Of a DNA stretch of 64,000 nucleotides, positions 16,526 through 24,650 are shown one piece after another. The stretch is from positions 1 through 64,000 of the forward strand of contig CAZXCK010000010.1 in NCBI GenBank assembly GCA_964639225.1, written 5' to 3'. Each line of letters begins with the position of its first letter. Position 1 is the first letter of the stretch. A program made the translations under genes and the position numbers. Origin of the DNA: CAZXCK01 sp964639225. GTDB lineage: Bacteria > Chloroflexota > Anaerolineae > Aggregatilineales > Phototrophicaceae. Under the pieces are notes generated by a model, which had not been told where the DNA came from, did no database searches, and worked only from the letters and a program-made list of their open reading frames with translations.

Positions 16526-17617
16526 TTATCGCAGTGAGCTGTAGGGCGTGTTCAGGATGGTATCGACCATCGCCCAGAAGTTCTCCAGCGGCGTGTCGAG
16601 CTGGACGTGATGCGTCGGCCCCAGAATCAGCCCGCCACCTTTACCGATGGTCTTTAGCCGCTGGATGACTTCGGCGCGCACGTCGCCTGGCGAGCCGTCG
16701 GGCAGGGTGTGCTGCTCGTCGATGGTGCCCCAGAAGCACAGCTTGTCGCCGAATTTCTGCTTCATCTCCGCAGGGTCCATGCTGGCTGGCTGAACCGGGT
16801 TGAGCACGTCCAGGCCGATCTCGATAAGTTCCGGGATGATGGGCCAGATGTTGCCGTCGGAGTGATAGGCGATTTTGACATCGGGGTTGATGGCTTTGAG
16901 TTCGGCGATGAAGCTGGCCATGCGCGGCTTGAAATAGCGCCGCCAATGCTGTGGCGAGATAATCATAGCGTGCTGGCCGCCCATATCGTCGCCCGTCCAC
17001 ACCATATCGACGCCCAGTTCGACCAGTTTTTTGGCGGCGGCCAGGTGATACTGGTAGGGGATGTCCAGCAGCGCGTCGGCCAGATCGGGGTCCAGCACCA
17101 GGTCCATGAGCGTCTGCTCCAGGCCGCGCAGCGCCCAGGCCGTCTCGAAGATCGTCGTCACGGTGACGCCGACGATCCAGTATTCGTCTTTGAAGCTGCG
17201 GATCATCCACTCGGCTTCTTCGTAGAGTTCGGGTCGGTTGGGGTCTGGCGGCTGGTACGAGGCGATGGCGCTGTCGTCGGCCAGGGGATGGTGAATCATC
17301 TCGGTGTACCAACCGGTGCCGAAAGGTGTCTCGTATTCCTGTAGCCCCCAGCCGACACCCCACTCGTCGGTATAGTTGGATTTTGACTGGTAATACGAGT
17401 TGGCCCAGCCGACTGAGGTCAGCAGCATGTCTTCGCCCAGGGCGCGTTCCAGTTCGTAGGTGTTGCCGCCGCCGTGCGGATTGTGGAGCTTATCGCCGCC
17501 GAGCTGCATATCGGCGCGCAGCCGCTGCGCGAATTCTGGCGTAAAGCTGACCTGCATCGGACAGCGATCCGGCTCTTCGTGGTTAAGGGCGGCCTGCACA
17601 CGTTCGCGGTGGTTCAT
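16526..17617 (-). CDS. Uroporphyrinogen decarboxylase-family protein (MtaA/CmuA-like)
   Basis: 363 residues. The start RERVQAALNHEEPDRCPM, the middle TGDDMGGQHAMIISPQHW, and the end LILGPTHHVQLDTPLENF are characteristic of the large URO-D superfamily branch related to corrinoid methyltransferases, not of heme-pathway HemE. At the position where MtaA-type enzymes have zinc-binding HxC, this protein has YHSDG (H-x-D). Substrate unknown; demethylation of a plant or microbial metabolite is one possibility. The start is set by AGGGGGGAT upstream of the ATG at 17617. Confidence 0.82.
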   Translation of the reverse strand: MNHRERVQAALNHEEPDRCPMQVSFTPEFAQRLRADMQLGGDKLHNPHGGGNTYELERALGEDMLLTSVGWANSYYQSKSNYTDEWGVGWGLQEYETPFGTGWYTEMIHHPLADDSAIASYQPPDPNRPELYEEAEWMIRSFKDEYWIVGVTVTTIFETAWALRGLEQTLMDLVLDPDLADALLDIPYQYHLAAAKKLVELGVDMVWTGDDMGGQHAMIISPQHWRRYFKPRMASFIAELKAINPDVKIAYHSDGNIWPIIPELIEIGLDVLNPVQPASMDPAEMKQKFGDKLCFWGTIDEQHTLPDGSPGDVRAEVIQRLKTIGKGGGLILGPTHHVQLDTPLENFWAMVDTILNTPYSSLR

Positions 17618-17748
17618 CAGATGATCCCCCCTGATTAATTGTCTTGTAAACATCTGTTTGTCGAAGCTTAACGCATCCATCTGATTCGTGCCAGCGCTGG
17701 TTTTCCGCTCAGCGATCGTCAGAGTCCGGCCTGCTTGTCGAGTTGTTC

Positions 17749-17865
17749 ATGAAGCTGTGGGATCGCCTGCCGGCGGAGATTCACGCTGTGCGTATGCTGC
17801 TCATCAGCAACCTGTGGCGGTCGCCGGAACACTGGGAAATGGGTGTGGGCGGCTGCAACGCCTGA
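17749..17865 (+). pseudogene. Possible short ORF or gene remnant (38 codons)
   Basis: In the 331-base gap 17618-17948 one frame reads MKLWDRLPAEIHAVRMLLIS and on to EHWEMGVGGCNA before a TGA. The frame stays open upstream to at least 17683 without a start codon. The composition is protein-like (Trp, His, Met spread normally), but there is no ribosome site. It may be the C-terminal remnant of a lost gene. Otherwise the gap holds only the hairpin at 17895. Confidence 0.25.
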
Positions 17866-17894
17866 CCTTCCCGGCTAATGCTGAGTATCAAAAT

Positions 17895-17928
17895 GGGCGG
17901 ACCCGGTAACCGGTCTGCCCGTTGTTTG
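17895..17928. terminator. Hairpin terminator between remnant and FHA gene
   Basis: GGGCGGACCCGGT / ACCGGTCTGCCC (17895-17920) forms a long stem with one G-U pair and a bulge, followed by GTTGTTTGT on the plus strand. It can also serve the leftward FHA gene ending at 17949, although the T-tract favours plus-strand use. Confidence 0.55.
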
Positions 17929-17948
17929 TCTGTTGTGGTGGGGCGTGT

Positions 17949-18638
17949 TCAGACTGAGCGATACAGCGCCAGTGTCGCGCCGAAGGCGATCACGTCGCCG
18001 TCAAACAGGCGATGACCCTGAGCGCCGACGGCGACCCGATTGACAAAGGTTCCGTTAACACTACCCAGATCGTAGAGTATCCAGTCGCCGTCTTCGCATA
18101 CCATGCGCGCATGAGGCCGCGACACCGACGGATCGCGCAGGCCGATCTCCCAGGTGGCGCTGCTGGTGGCACGGCCAACGGTCACCTCCAGCAGCCGCAG
18201 CACGATCACTTCGCCTTCCTGCGGCCCGTTGGTGATGGTCAGCTCGCCCTGGCCACCGGCCAGGCTGGCGGTGGTGAGGCTGCCCGTCTGCGATGCCTGC
18301 TCGTATTCCTCCGCTGTGACGCTGGCCGAAAACGTCAGCGTGGGGCTGTACAGCCGGATGACATCACCGGACGCCAGCGGGCATGATTCGTCAATGCGGA
18401 GGTCGTTGATAAAGGTACCGTTGGCGCTGCCCAGGTCGCTGATGACAAAGCCACCATCGCGGAAGGTAATGACTGCGTGCTGGCGCGAAACGTGCTGGTC
18501 GGCGATGGTGATGTCGTTGCTGGATGAGCGCCCGATGGTGGCAGTCGCGCCTTCCATCAGCACGTGCTCCTGCATGACGCCGGAAGTTGGATCGGACCAC
18601 ATTACTTTGGCCAGTTTCTGTGAGGGAATGTTGGTCAT
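17949..18638 (-). CDS. Double FHA-domain protein
   Basis: 229 residues with two FHA domains. Domain 1 (about 20-105) has ATIGRSSSNDI, HVSRQHAVI and DLGSANGTFIND. Domain 2 (about 125-229) has VTVGRATSS, SVSRPHARMV and DLGSVNGTFVN. Both retain the GR, SxxH and NG residues that bind phosphothreonine. There is no catalytic or membrane segment, so it is likely a soluble adaptor in Ser/Thr-kinase signalling. The ATG at 18638 is chosen; the longer frame overlaps the pyrD-like gene. No kinase is encoded in the window. Confidence 0.88.
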   Translation of the reverse strand: MTNIPSQKLAKVMWSDPTSGVMQEHVLMEGATATIGRSSSNDITIADQHVSRQHAVITFRDGGFVISDLGSANGTFINDLRIDESCPLASGDVIRLYSPTLTFSASVTAEEYEQASQTGSLTTASLAGGQGELTITNGPQEGEVIVLRLLEVTVGRATSSATWEIGLRDPSVSRPHARMVCEDGDWILYDLGSVNGTFVNRVAVGAQGHRLFDGDVIAFGATLALYRSV

Positions 18639-18690
18639 GGCTGAATCCGGAACAAAGTCAATAATGTCTGAGGTCAGTATAGCACAGGAC

Positions 18691-19629
18691 TTACGGGTGC
18701 TTATCGACCGGGCGACCGCCGCTGTGCTGCTGGCGCTGGCGTTCCTCGCGCTCGGTATCGCCCATACCCGGATGCCACTCATCCGGGAAGGCGCCTGTCG
18801 CCCGTGTGACGATCCAGCCGCCCAGGTCGCGGGCGATGGTCTCCAGCAGGCGCGGCTGAATCCATGTTACTGAATCCACCTGAACGGCGCGCGCGCCGGC
18901 ATCCAGATAGTCGCGGGCGTCGGCAGCAGAGTGAATGCCGCCCGCGCCGATCACCGGCAGGTCGAGACGCCGTGCCAGCAGGCCGACCACGCGCAGCACA
19001 ATCGGCTTGACCATTGGCCCGTATACGCGCCCGCTGACGAGCTGCCCGGTGCGCGGGTCGCGGGCGGTGCCGCGCGGCGGCGCGCTGATGACCACCGCGC
19101 CCGCGCCGGCATCGGCCACCACTTCGGCGAGGTGATAGGCGTCGTACAGGGGCAGGCGCACGATGACCGGCTTCTCGGCGCGGTCTACCGCCGCCCGGAC
19201 GAACGCCTGCGCATCTGCCGGGTCGATGTCGTCGTTAAGGCCCAGCTCGATGGCTGCCACGCTGTCTTCTTCATCTAAGCGGGCGCAGCACTTGCGGATG
19301 TGGTCCGTCTTGGTGGCCACCAGATGCACGATCACCGGCACCGGCAGCTCGCGCCAGCGTTCGCGGTGCTGGCGCAGCACCTTGTTAAGGCCGGGGTTGG
19401 GCAGGCCCGTGTGCAGCAGCACGCCGGAATCGAGCGGCACCACGCGCTGGCCGCTGGCCGGACTCCAGGGTTCATAGGTGATCGGGTTGGTGACAATAGC
19501 CCCCAGCTTTTCCAGCTTGATGAGATTGTGGTTATAGGCGTCGCCGTAGCCGAAGGTTCCGGCGGCGGCCATGACGGGTGTATCGAGCTGTAAACTGTGT
19601 TTGCCGGGCCGGGTGATCTCAATCGCCAT
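18691..19629 (-). CDS. Dihydroorotate dehydrogenase-like flavoprotein, catalytic motif altered
   Basis: 312 residues, class 1B PyrD-like TIM barrel: PVMAAAGTFGYGDAY at the start, GLPNPGLNKVL, the FMN-phosphate site VIGAGGIHSAADARDYLDAGARAVQV, and VYGPMVKPIVLRVV. The usual NxSCPN segment bearing the catalytic cysteine is absent; IELGLNDDIDPAD stands in its place, and the following VKL lysine reads VRL. It may not oxidise dihydroorotate. A PyrK-like partner starts upstream with a 24-nt gap. The last 30 residues are charged, low-complexity and non-conserved-looking. Confidence 0.75.
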   Translation of the reverse strand: MAIEITRPGKHSLQLDTPVMAAAGTFGYGDAYNHNLIKLEKLGAIVTNPITYEPWSPASGQRVVPLDSGVLLHTGLPNPGLNKVLRQHRERWRELPVPVIVHLVATKTDHIRKCCARLDEEDSVAAIELGLNDDIDPADAQAFVRAAVDRAEKPVIVRLPLYDAYHLAEVVADAGAGAVVISAPPRGTARDPRTGQLVSGRVYGPMVKPIVLRVVGLLARRLDLPVIGAGGIHSAADARDYLDAGARAVQVDSVTWIQPRLLETIARDLGGWIVTRATGAFPDEWHPGMGDTEREERQRQQHSGGRPVDKHP

Positions 19630-19653
19630 AGTGAGCGGTCCTCTGTGAGTCGG

Positions 19654-20400
19654 TCAGGAAATCGCGTGGACCTGCGTCAGGTCGAAGGCCGGGCCGGTGC
19701 TGCACACGAGCTGCATGCCCTGGTTGCGCATGCGCAGGGTGCAGGCGTTGCAACCGCCCGCGCCGCAGATCAGCGATGGCTGGAATACGCCGAACAGGTA
19801 ATTCTGCGGGATGATAGCGCGCCGTTCCTGGAAGCGCTCGTAGATGTGACGGAAGCGGGCGATTTCGTCGTCCTGGGCCGCCGCCACAAACACCTGATCG
19901 GCAAAGCCGACGGTCATTACCTGGTCGGGCCAGTTGGCGTCCTCGTCGCCGTGAATGATCTCCACTTCTGGCGGGATGTGGCGCCCGCTGTAGGTCGTGG
20001 CGCTGCCCAGCAGCACCAGCGATACGCCGACACGGTTCCCCAGCAGCCAGGGTATGGTCATCAGCAGCGGGGTGGGGGGGGTGTCGTAAGCCAACAGCAA
20101 TACGTTGCGCAGCGTGCGCCGGAATCTGAAGGGCTGGCCCACCGGCCCCAGGACATCGACCACCTGACCGGGCGTGTAAACCGGGTCGGCCGGGCGCTCA
20201 ATGATGACGCGCTCTCCGCTGAAACCGACTGGCCACCAGTGCTCGCGCAGGTAAGGCTGCCAGCCTTCCTGTAAGCGCGCCAGCAGCGACTGACCGGGTT
20301 TGAGACGCGGTATGTCGTCTTTTGCCAGCGCCAGCTCCAGATGCTGGTAGTCGTCGTTGACGCTGCGCACGCGCTCGATGATTCCTTTTGCCTGTTTCAT
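19654..20400 (-). CDS. PyrK-like FAD/[2Fe-2S] electron transfer subunit
   Basis: 248 residues. The ferredoxin-reductase layout of PyrK is visible: an N-terminal barrel (GPVGQPFRF), a nucleotide-binding half (LLLAYDTPPTPLLMTIPWLL), and a C-terminal cluster ICGAGGCNACTL with a further Cys in LVCSTG, giving C-x4-C-x2-C-x(n)-C. The RPxSI FAD motif is not obvious (PVGFSG is found there). It pairs with the PyrD-like gene as an alpha2-beta2-type complex would. ATG at 20400 selected; upstream in-frame starts exist at 20421 and 20445. Confidence 0.72.
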   Translation of the reverse strand: MKQAKGIIERVRSVNDDYQHLELALAKDDIPRLKPGQSLLARLQEGWQPYLREHWWPVGFSGERVIIERPADPVYTPGQVVDVLGPVGQPFRFRRTLRNVLLLAYDTPPTPLLMTIPWLLGNRVGVSLVLLGSATTYSGRHIPPEVEIIHGDEDANWPDQVMTVGFADQVFVAAAQDDEIARFRHIYERFQERRAIIPQNYLFGVFQPSLICGAGGCNACTLRMRNQGMQLVCSTGPAFDLTQVHAIS

Positions 20401-20645
20401 CTGTTGTCCAGTTCGTGGCATAACCTTTGGTTGAGACCTGCCCACAGTTTAGCATAAGCGCCGCCGCGCGGCTATTGAGTGGAGAAATAGCCTGTTCACT
20501 GAATCTTTTGTCATGATTTGCCTGCATGGTTTAGCTGAAGTTGGATATATTGCTAATAAGTTGCTCAGAGCAGATTCAGGCCAGGTCAATGTTTCTTTAC
20601 TATCTTCATAAGTGACTGTCTACACAATGCAAAGGAGAAGACAGT

Positions 20646-20816
20646 ATGTTGAGTTGGGCTTTGACCTTCCTCGTTATCGCTATCATCGCCGCCGTTTTGG
20701 GATTTGGTATACTGGCGGACCTGGCTGCGACAATCGCCCAGGTGTTGTTCATCCTGTTCCTGGTGCTGTTCGTCGTCTCACTGATTATGGGACGCAGGTC
20801 CACTCCGCGAGTCTAG
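20646..20816 (+). CDS. DUF1328 small membrane protein
   Basis: 56 residues: MLSWALTFLVIAIIAAVLGF followed by a second hydrophobic helix rich in Leu/Phe/Val and a short basic tail GRRSTPRV. This matches the DUF1328/YtjA family of two-helix stress-related membrane peptides. AAAGGAGA lies 8 nt before the ATG. A terminator follows at 20836, so it is a monocistronic unit. The 245-base region upstream (20401-20645) is relatively AT-rich, and I see no other gene in it. Confidence 0.88.
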   Translation: MLSWALTFLVIAIIAAVLGFGILADLAATIAQVLFILFLVLFVVSLIMGRRSTPRV

Positions 20817-20835
20817 ACACTCCCATCGCCAACCC

Positions 20836-20867
20836 AACCCGGCCCACGTGGCCGGGTTATTTGTTTG
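20836..20867 (+). terminator. Terminator of the DUF1328 gene
   Basis: AACCCGGCC (20836-20844) pairs perfectly with GGCCGGGTT (20850-20858) around a 5-nt loop, followed by ATTTGTTTG. Confidence 0.8.
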
Positions 20868-20979
20868 TGGCGGTGCCTCGCCCTGTCCCTGTTTCCGATT
20901 GCACCTAACGCGGGTTTTCCGAATCTTCGTGACTGTAATAAAATAACCGGACAGTATGCAGGCATATGGCGAGACGTAG

Positions 20980-22620
20980 ATGCTTCAGCGACAGTTACAA
21001 CGAATCGGGCGGGGTGGGCGATGGATGGTATGGGGTGGCCTGCTGCTGGCAGGCGTGCTGGCGACCGGCGGCGCGCCGGATCGCGCGCTGTCCCAGGCGC
21101 AGTGTGGTTTCGCCGAGGCGTTTTACTATCCCATCGACACCAACAGCTTTCAGCTTGTGCAGGATTACGCCGTCGCCAACCAGCGCCACCGGGGGTTCTT
21201 CCACACCGGCGAGGACTGGTTCAACGGGCGCGGGGGCACGCTAGGCCAGCCGGTGCGAGCCGTCGCTGATGGCCGCGTCACCTACAGCTACAGCCTGGGC
21301 TGGGGTCGGGATGGCGGCGTCGTCATCATCGAGCACACGCTGCCGGACGGTCGCATCGTCTACAGCCAGTACGGCCACCTGATGGAAACCGAGAACGCGC
21401 CGCTGCCGGTTCGGCTGAACTGCGTCGAGCGCGGCCAGGTGATCGGCGTCATCGGCGACTCGCGCCCGGCGCCGCATCTGCATTTTGAGATGCGCGTCAA
21501 CCAGTCCGACATACCCGGTCCCGGTTACACCCAGGAACACCCGGATACGCTTGGCTTTCGCCACCCGGCGCAGATGGTCGCCAATCTTCAGGCGCAGCTC
21601 TCGCCACTGTATCGCTGGCATTTCAGCAGCGAGGGCTGGCGGCTGGCCGCGCCGCCGGTCAGGCTGGGCGATAACGGCCTGGTCTTCCTGAGCGAGAACT
21701 TTGTGCGCCGTCTGACGGCGGATGGCCGTGTGCTGTGGCGTGCCGCGCTGGACCGCCCGGCGGTGGCGGTGGATCGCTACCAGCTCAGCCCGCTGGTTTA
21801 CTTTGCCGACGGGCAGGTGAACCGCCTCAATGTCGAAACCGGCGCGGTTGAAGAGACGTGGACGCTGCCGCTGGAGATCGCCGGTGCGCCGCTGCTGCTG
21901 GACGACCGTCCGCTGTTTGCCACCCGTGACGGCGGTCTGGCGCTGTTGAGCGCCGACCGGCGCGGCATTGTCGCGCAGATGGGCGGCGTGCCTGCCTGGG
22001 AACGCGCCTATGCCTCTGAGCGGCTGCTGGCGTTCGTCACGCGCCGCAATCTGGACGATTACGAACTGCTGATTGTGCGCCGTGAAGCCGATGCCATCGG
22101 CGAAATTGTCCATCGCGCCCAGCTTGAGGCGCTGCCCGGCCTGACCAGCGCCGCTGATGGCGGTCTGCTGGTGTATACGCGCGGCGGTTTGTGGCATGTC
22201 GATGCGGCGGGCGTGTGGACGGCGGCGCTCGACGATGAGACACCGCTGCCGCCCGGCGATCCGGGCGCGGTGGCGCTGGCGGCGGATGGTCGTCTGTTCC
22301 TGACGGATGGCCAGCAGTTCCATGTTTATACTCGTGCTGCTGGCGGCGCTGGGCCTCAGCCGGACTGGCAGGCGACTCTGCCGCAGGCGGTCAGCGGTGC
22401 GCTGACGCTGACGCTGCACGGTTCGGCGGTGCTCATCACCAGCCAGCACGGCCACGTCATGACCGTGCGCGACAGCGGTGGTATCTGCGGTTTTACGCGG
22501 GTTTACGGTCACGACCGCGCGCTGGGCTGGTTCGATGCCGATGAGGATGGCGTGCTGCGTATCGCCGCTGGCGATGTATTGTTCGGCCTGGATTGGGGCC
22601 GCCTGACACAAGGATGCTGA
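20980..22620 (+). CDS. Secreted M23 metallopeptidase fused to a beta-propeller-like domain
   Basis: 546 residues. An N-terminal signal/anchor (WMVWGGLLLAGVLATGG) precedes an M23 (LytM-type) domain at about residues 45-190: zinc ligands in HTGEDWF, the YGHL loop, and the HLHFEMR motif. The remaining 340 residues read as repeated beta-strand segments (VFLSENFVRRLTADGRVLW, LVYFADGQVNRLNVETGAV), resembling a PQQ/WD-type propeller. It likely cuts peptidoglycan peptides outside the membrane, with the propeller for recognition. The next gene starts 4 nt after its stop. Confidence 0.85.
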   Translation: MLQRQLQRIGRGGRWMVWGGLLLAGVLATGGAPDRALSQAQCGFAEAFYYPIDTNSFQLVQDYAVANQRHRGFFHTGEDWFNGRGGTLGQPVRAVADGRVTYSYSLGWGRDGGVVIIEHTLPDGRIVYSQYGHLMETENAPLPVRLNCVERGQVIGVIGDSRPAPHLHFEMRVNQSDIPGPGYTQEHPDTLGFRHPAQMVANLQAQLSPLYRWHFSSEGWRLAAPPVRLGDNGLVFLSENFVRRLTADGRVLWRAALDRPAVAVDRYQLSPLVYFADGQVNRLNVETGAVEETWTLPLEIAGAPLLLDDRPLFATRDGGLALLSADRRGIVAQMGGVPAWERAYASERLLAFVTRRNLDDYELLIVRREADAIGEIVHRAQLEALPGLTSAADGGLLVYTRGGLWHVDAAGVWTAALDDETPLPPGDPGAVALAADGRLFLTDGQQFHVYTRAAGGAGPQPDWQATLPQAVSGALTLTLHGSAVLITSQHGHVMTVRDSGGICGFTRVYGHDRALGWFDADEDGVLRIAAGDVLFGLDWGRLTQGC

Positions 22621-22624
22621 CACC

Positions 22625-23572
22625 GTGAAAATTATGCCTGCGCAGTCACTGGGCGGCGATCTGTCGCTCGTCCCGATGGGCTTTGAACACACCGAGGCGC
22701 TGTTCACCATCATCGACCGCGACCGCCATTATCTGGCGCGTTACCAGAACTGGCCCGATCGTATCCTGTCGGTTGGAGATATGCGTGAATGGATCGATCT
22801 GTCGCTGGTCAAGGCCGATGGCCGCCAGGGGTTCGACCTGGTAGTGTGCGAGCGTGACGAGCCGGTAGGCAAGATTGGTCTGGTGTTCATCGACTGGATG
22901 CGCGGCTTGGGTGAAATTGGCTACTGGATCGGCCTGTCGCATCAGGGGCGGGGTTACGTGACTCGCGCCAGCCGCGCGCTGACGGCTTACGCTTTTGGCC
23001 AGCTTAACCTGCGGCGGGTGCTGGTCCGCTGCGCGGTGGAGAACGTGCGCAGCCGCCGTATTCCGGAGCGCATGGGCTTTGACTGTGAGGGCAAACTGGC
23101 CCAGCCGGCAGTGATCCGTGATCGGCGGGTCGATGAGGTGCTTTACAGCCTGTCGGCAGAGCAGTGGAACCGGCAGGCGATCTATCACATCACCACCCGC
23201 GCCGACTGGCAGGCGGCTCAGGTAGCCGGTGTTTATCGCGCGGCCAGCCTGGAGTCGCAGGGCTTTATCCATTTTTCGGGTATCGAGCAGGTACGGCGTG
23301 TAGCCGATGCCGTCTACAGCGGCCAGACCGATCTGCTGCTGCTGGCGGTGAGTCCGGGTTGGCTGCGTGCGCCACTCAAATTCGAGCCGCCGGACCCCAA
23401 TGTGCCCGCGCAGCACAGCGCGGGTGAGCACTTTCCGCATCTGTACGGGCCGCTCAACCTGGACGCTGTCCTGAATGCCGTCGATTTTCCACCCAGCCCG
23501 GACGGCGACTTTGACCTGCCCGCCGGTCTGACGGTGCCGCAGGCTGTCTGGGACGAGCGTCCGGCACGCTGA
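22625..23572 (+). CDS. GNAT acetyltransferase fused to DUF952
   Basis: 315 residues, GTG start 4 nt after the M23 gene. Residues 10-180 form a RimJ/RimL-type GNAT domain (EIGYWIGLSHQGRGYVTRA contains the acetyl-CoA loop Q-x-x-G-x-G/A; NVRSRRIPERMGFDCEG is the conserved last helix). Residues 185-305 form a complete DUF952 domain (IYHITTRADW, GVYRAASLESQGFIHFS, FPHLYGPLNLDAV). DUF952 resembles glutathione-S-transferase-unrelated small enzymes of unknown role. The fusion suggests both act on one substrate. Confidence 0.85.
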   Translation: MKIMPAQSLGGDLSLVPMGFEHTEALFTIIDRDRHYLARYQNWPDRILSVGDMREWIDLSLVKADGRQGFDLVVCERDEPVGKIGLVFIDWMRGLGEIGYWIGLSHQGRGYVTRASRALTAYAFGQLNLRRVLVRCAVENVRSRRIPERMGFDCEGKLAQPAVIRDRRVDEVLYSLSAEQWNRQAIYHITTRADWQAAQVAGVYRAASLESQGFIHFSGIEQVRRVADAVYSGQTDLLLLAVSPGWLRAPLKFEPPDPNVPAQHSAGEHFPHLYGPLNLDAVLNAVDFPPSPDGDFDLPAGLTVPQAVWDERPAR

Positions 23573-23576
23573 ACGG

Positions 23577-24650
23577 TCAGCGGCGGCGCAGCAGTTTCAG
23601 CAAACGCGGCCAGGCCTGGACGTAAGCGCGGTAGAGCACGGGCGACGGCGTGTAATCCCAGGCACCGATGTGGCGCGTCACCGTGCCGCGAAAGCCGCGC
23701 TTGAACTGGTAGACGCCCCACAAGCGGTCGGTTTCGGTGAAGTCGTCCGGTGCGCCCCACAGATCGTAGACGGCGTATCCCTGCGACCGTGCCCAGCGCA
23801 TGGCTTCCCACTGGAGCAGGTAGTTGGGCATCTTCTCGCGTTGTTCATTGGACGATGCGCCGTAGAAATACCAGCAGGTACGGCCAAAGTGGAACAGGAT
23901 CACATGCGCCAGCGGCGTACCGTTGGCGTCCTCGGCGATGAGCGCGTGCGCCAGCCCGGCCTGCATGAAGTCGCGCCAGGCTTTTTCGTAGTAGGCGGGC
24001 GGGCGGATGAGAAAATCGTCGCGCTGGCCGGTGATCTGGTACAGGTTATAGAGCGCTGGCAGATCGTCCAGCGTGGCGGCGCGCACGGTGAGGCCGTGCT
24101 TTTCTCCGGCGCGGACCTTACGCCGCGTGTTCTGGCTCATGGCGGCCAGCAGCGCATCCTCGCCGGCGGTCAGGTCGATTTTTACGGTGTTGCGGAACTG
24201 CACCTGATCGCCGGAGAAGCGCCAGCCCCGGCTGTTCAGCAGACCGGTCCAGGCGCTTCCGGTTAGGTTGGCTGTGTCGTCGGCTTCGCCGGGGACGCCG
24301 GTCCCGGTCACGACGTCGGGGTCGATTTTGAGCCAGATGGCACGCTGGCTGACCGCGAACTGTTCCAGGCGATGGAGTATCTGCCCGGCGAGGCGAGTAT
24401 TCGTGTAGTCAAGGACCGGGCCTTTGGGGACGTACATCACCGCCAGCGGACCGGCGCGCCGGGTGAGGACGGAAGCCATCGCGACCGGCGCGGCTGAATT
24501 CGTCTGCCAGAACAGCAGGCGGGTGGGTTTCCAGCCGGTGGTCGCCTGCTTGAACTGGCCCCATTCCCAGGTTTGCAGCACGTGCGCCTGGGGGAACTGG
24601 CGCAGCGCGGCGTTCCATTGCTGGCGGTCGGTGACGGTTTCGACGATCAT
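23577..24650 (-). CDS. FemAB-family peptidyltransferase (copy 2)
   Basis: 357 residues made of two GNAT-like halves. Features: HVLQTWEWGQFKQATTGW at the start, KIDPDV, MSQNTRRKVRAGEKHGL (basic linker helix), WYFYGASSNEQREKMPNYLL and YDLWGAPDDF near the end. These are typical of FemA/FemB/FmhB-like lipid II aminoacyltransferases that add interpeptide bridge residues with aminoacyl-tRNA. Its ATG overlaps the upstream paralogue's stop by 4 nt. The amino acid added cannot be told. Confidence 0.87.
   Translation of the reverse strand: MIVETVTDRQQWNAALRQFPQAHVLQTWEWGQFKQATTGWKPTRLLFWQTNSAAPVAMASVLTRRAGPLAVMYVPKGPVLDYTNTRLAGQILHRLEQFAVSQRAIWLKIDPDVVTGTGVPGEADDTANLTGSAWTGLLNSRGWRFSGDQVQFRNTVKIDLTAGEDALLAAMSQNTRRKVRAGEKHGLTVRAATLDDLPALYNLYQITGQRDDFLIRPPAYYEKAWRDFMQAGLAHALIAEDANGTPLAHVILFHFGRTCWYFYGASSNEQREKMPNYLLQWEAMRWARSQGYAVYDLWGAPDDFTETDRLWGVYQFKRGFRGTVTRHIGAWDYTPSPVLYRAYVQAWPRLLKLLRRR

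Noticed and set aside
17688..17909. 73-residue plus-strand frame
   Set aside because: No ribosome site, Arg/Ala-rich composition, and it runs into the hairpin at 17895; another frame there looks more protein-like.
21241..22713. 490-residue open frame on the minus strand
   Set aside because: Shadow of the M23-propeller gene; Arg/Gln/His-rich without domain features.
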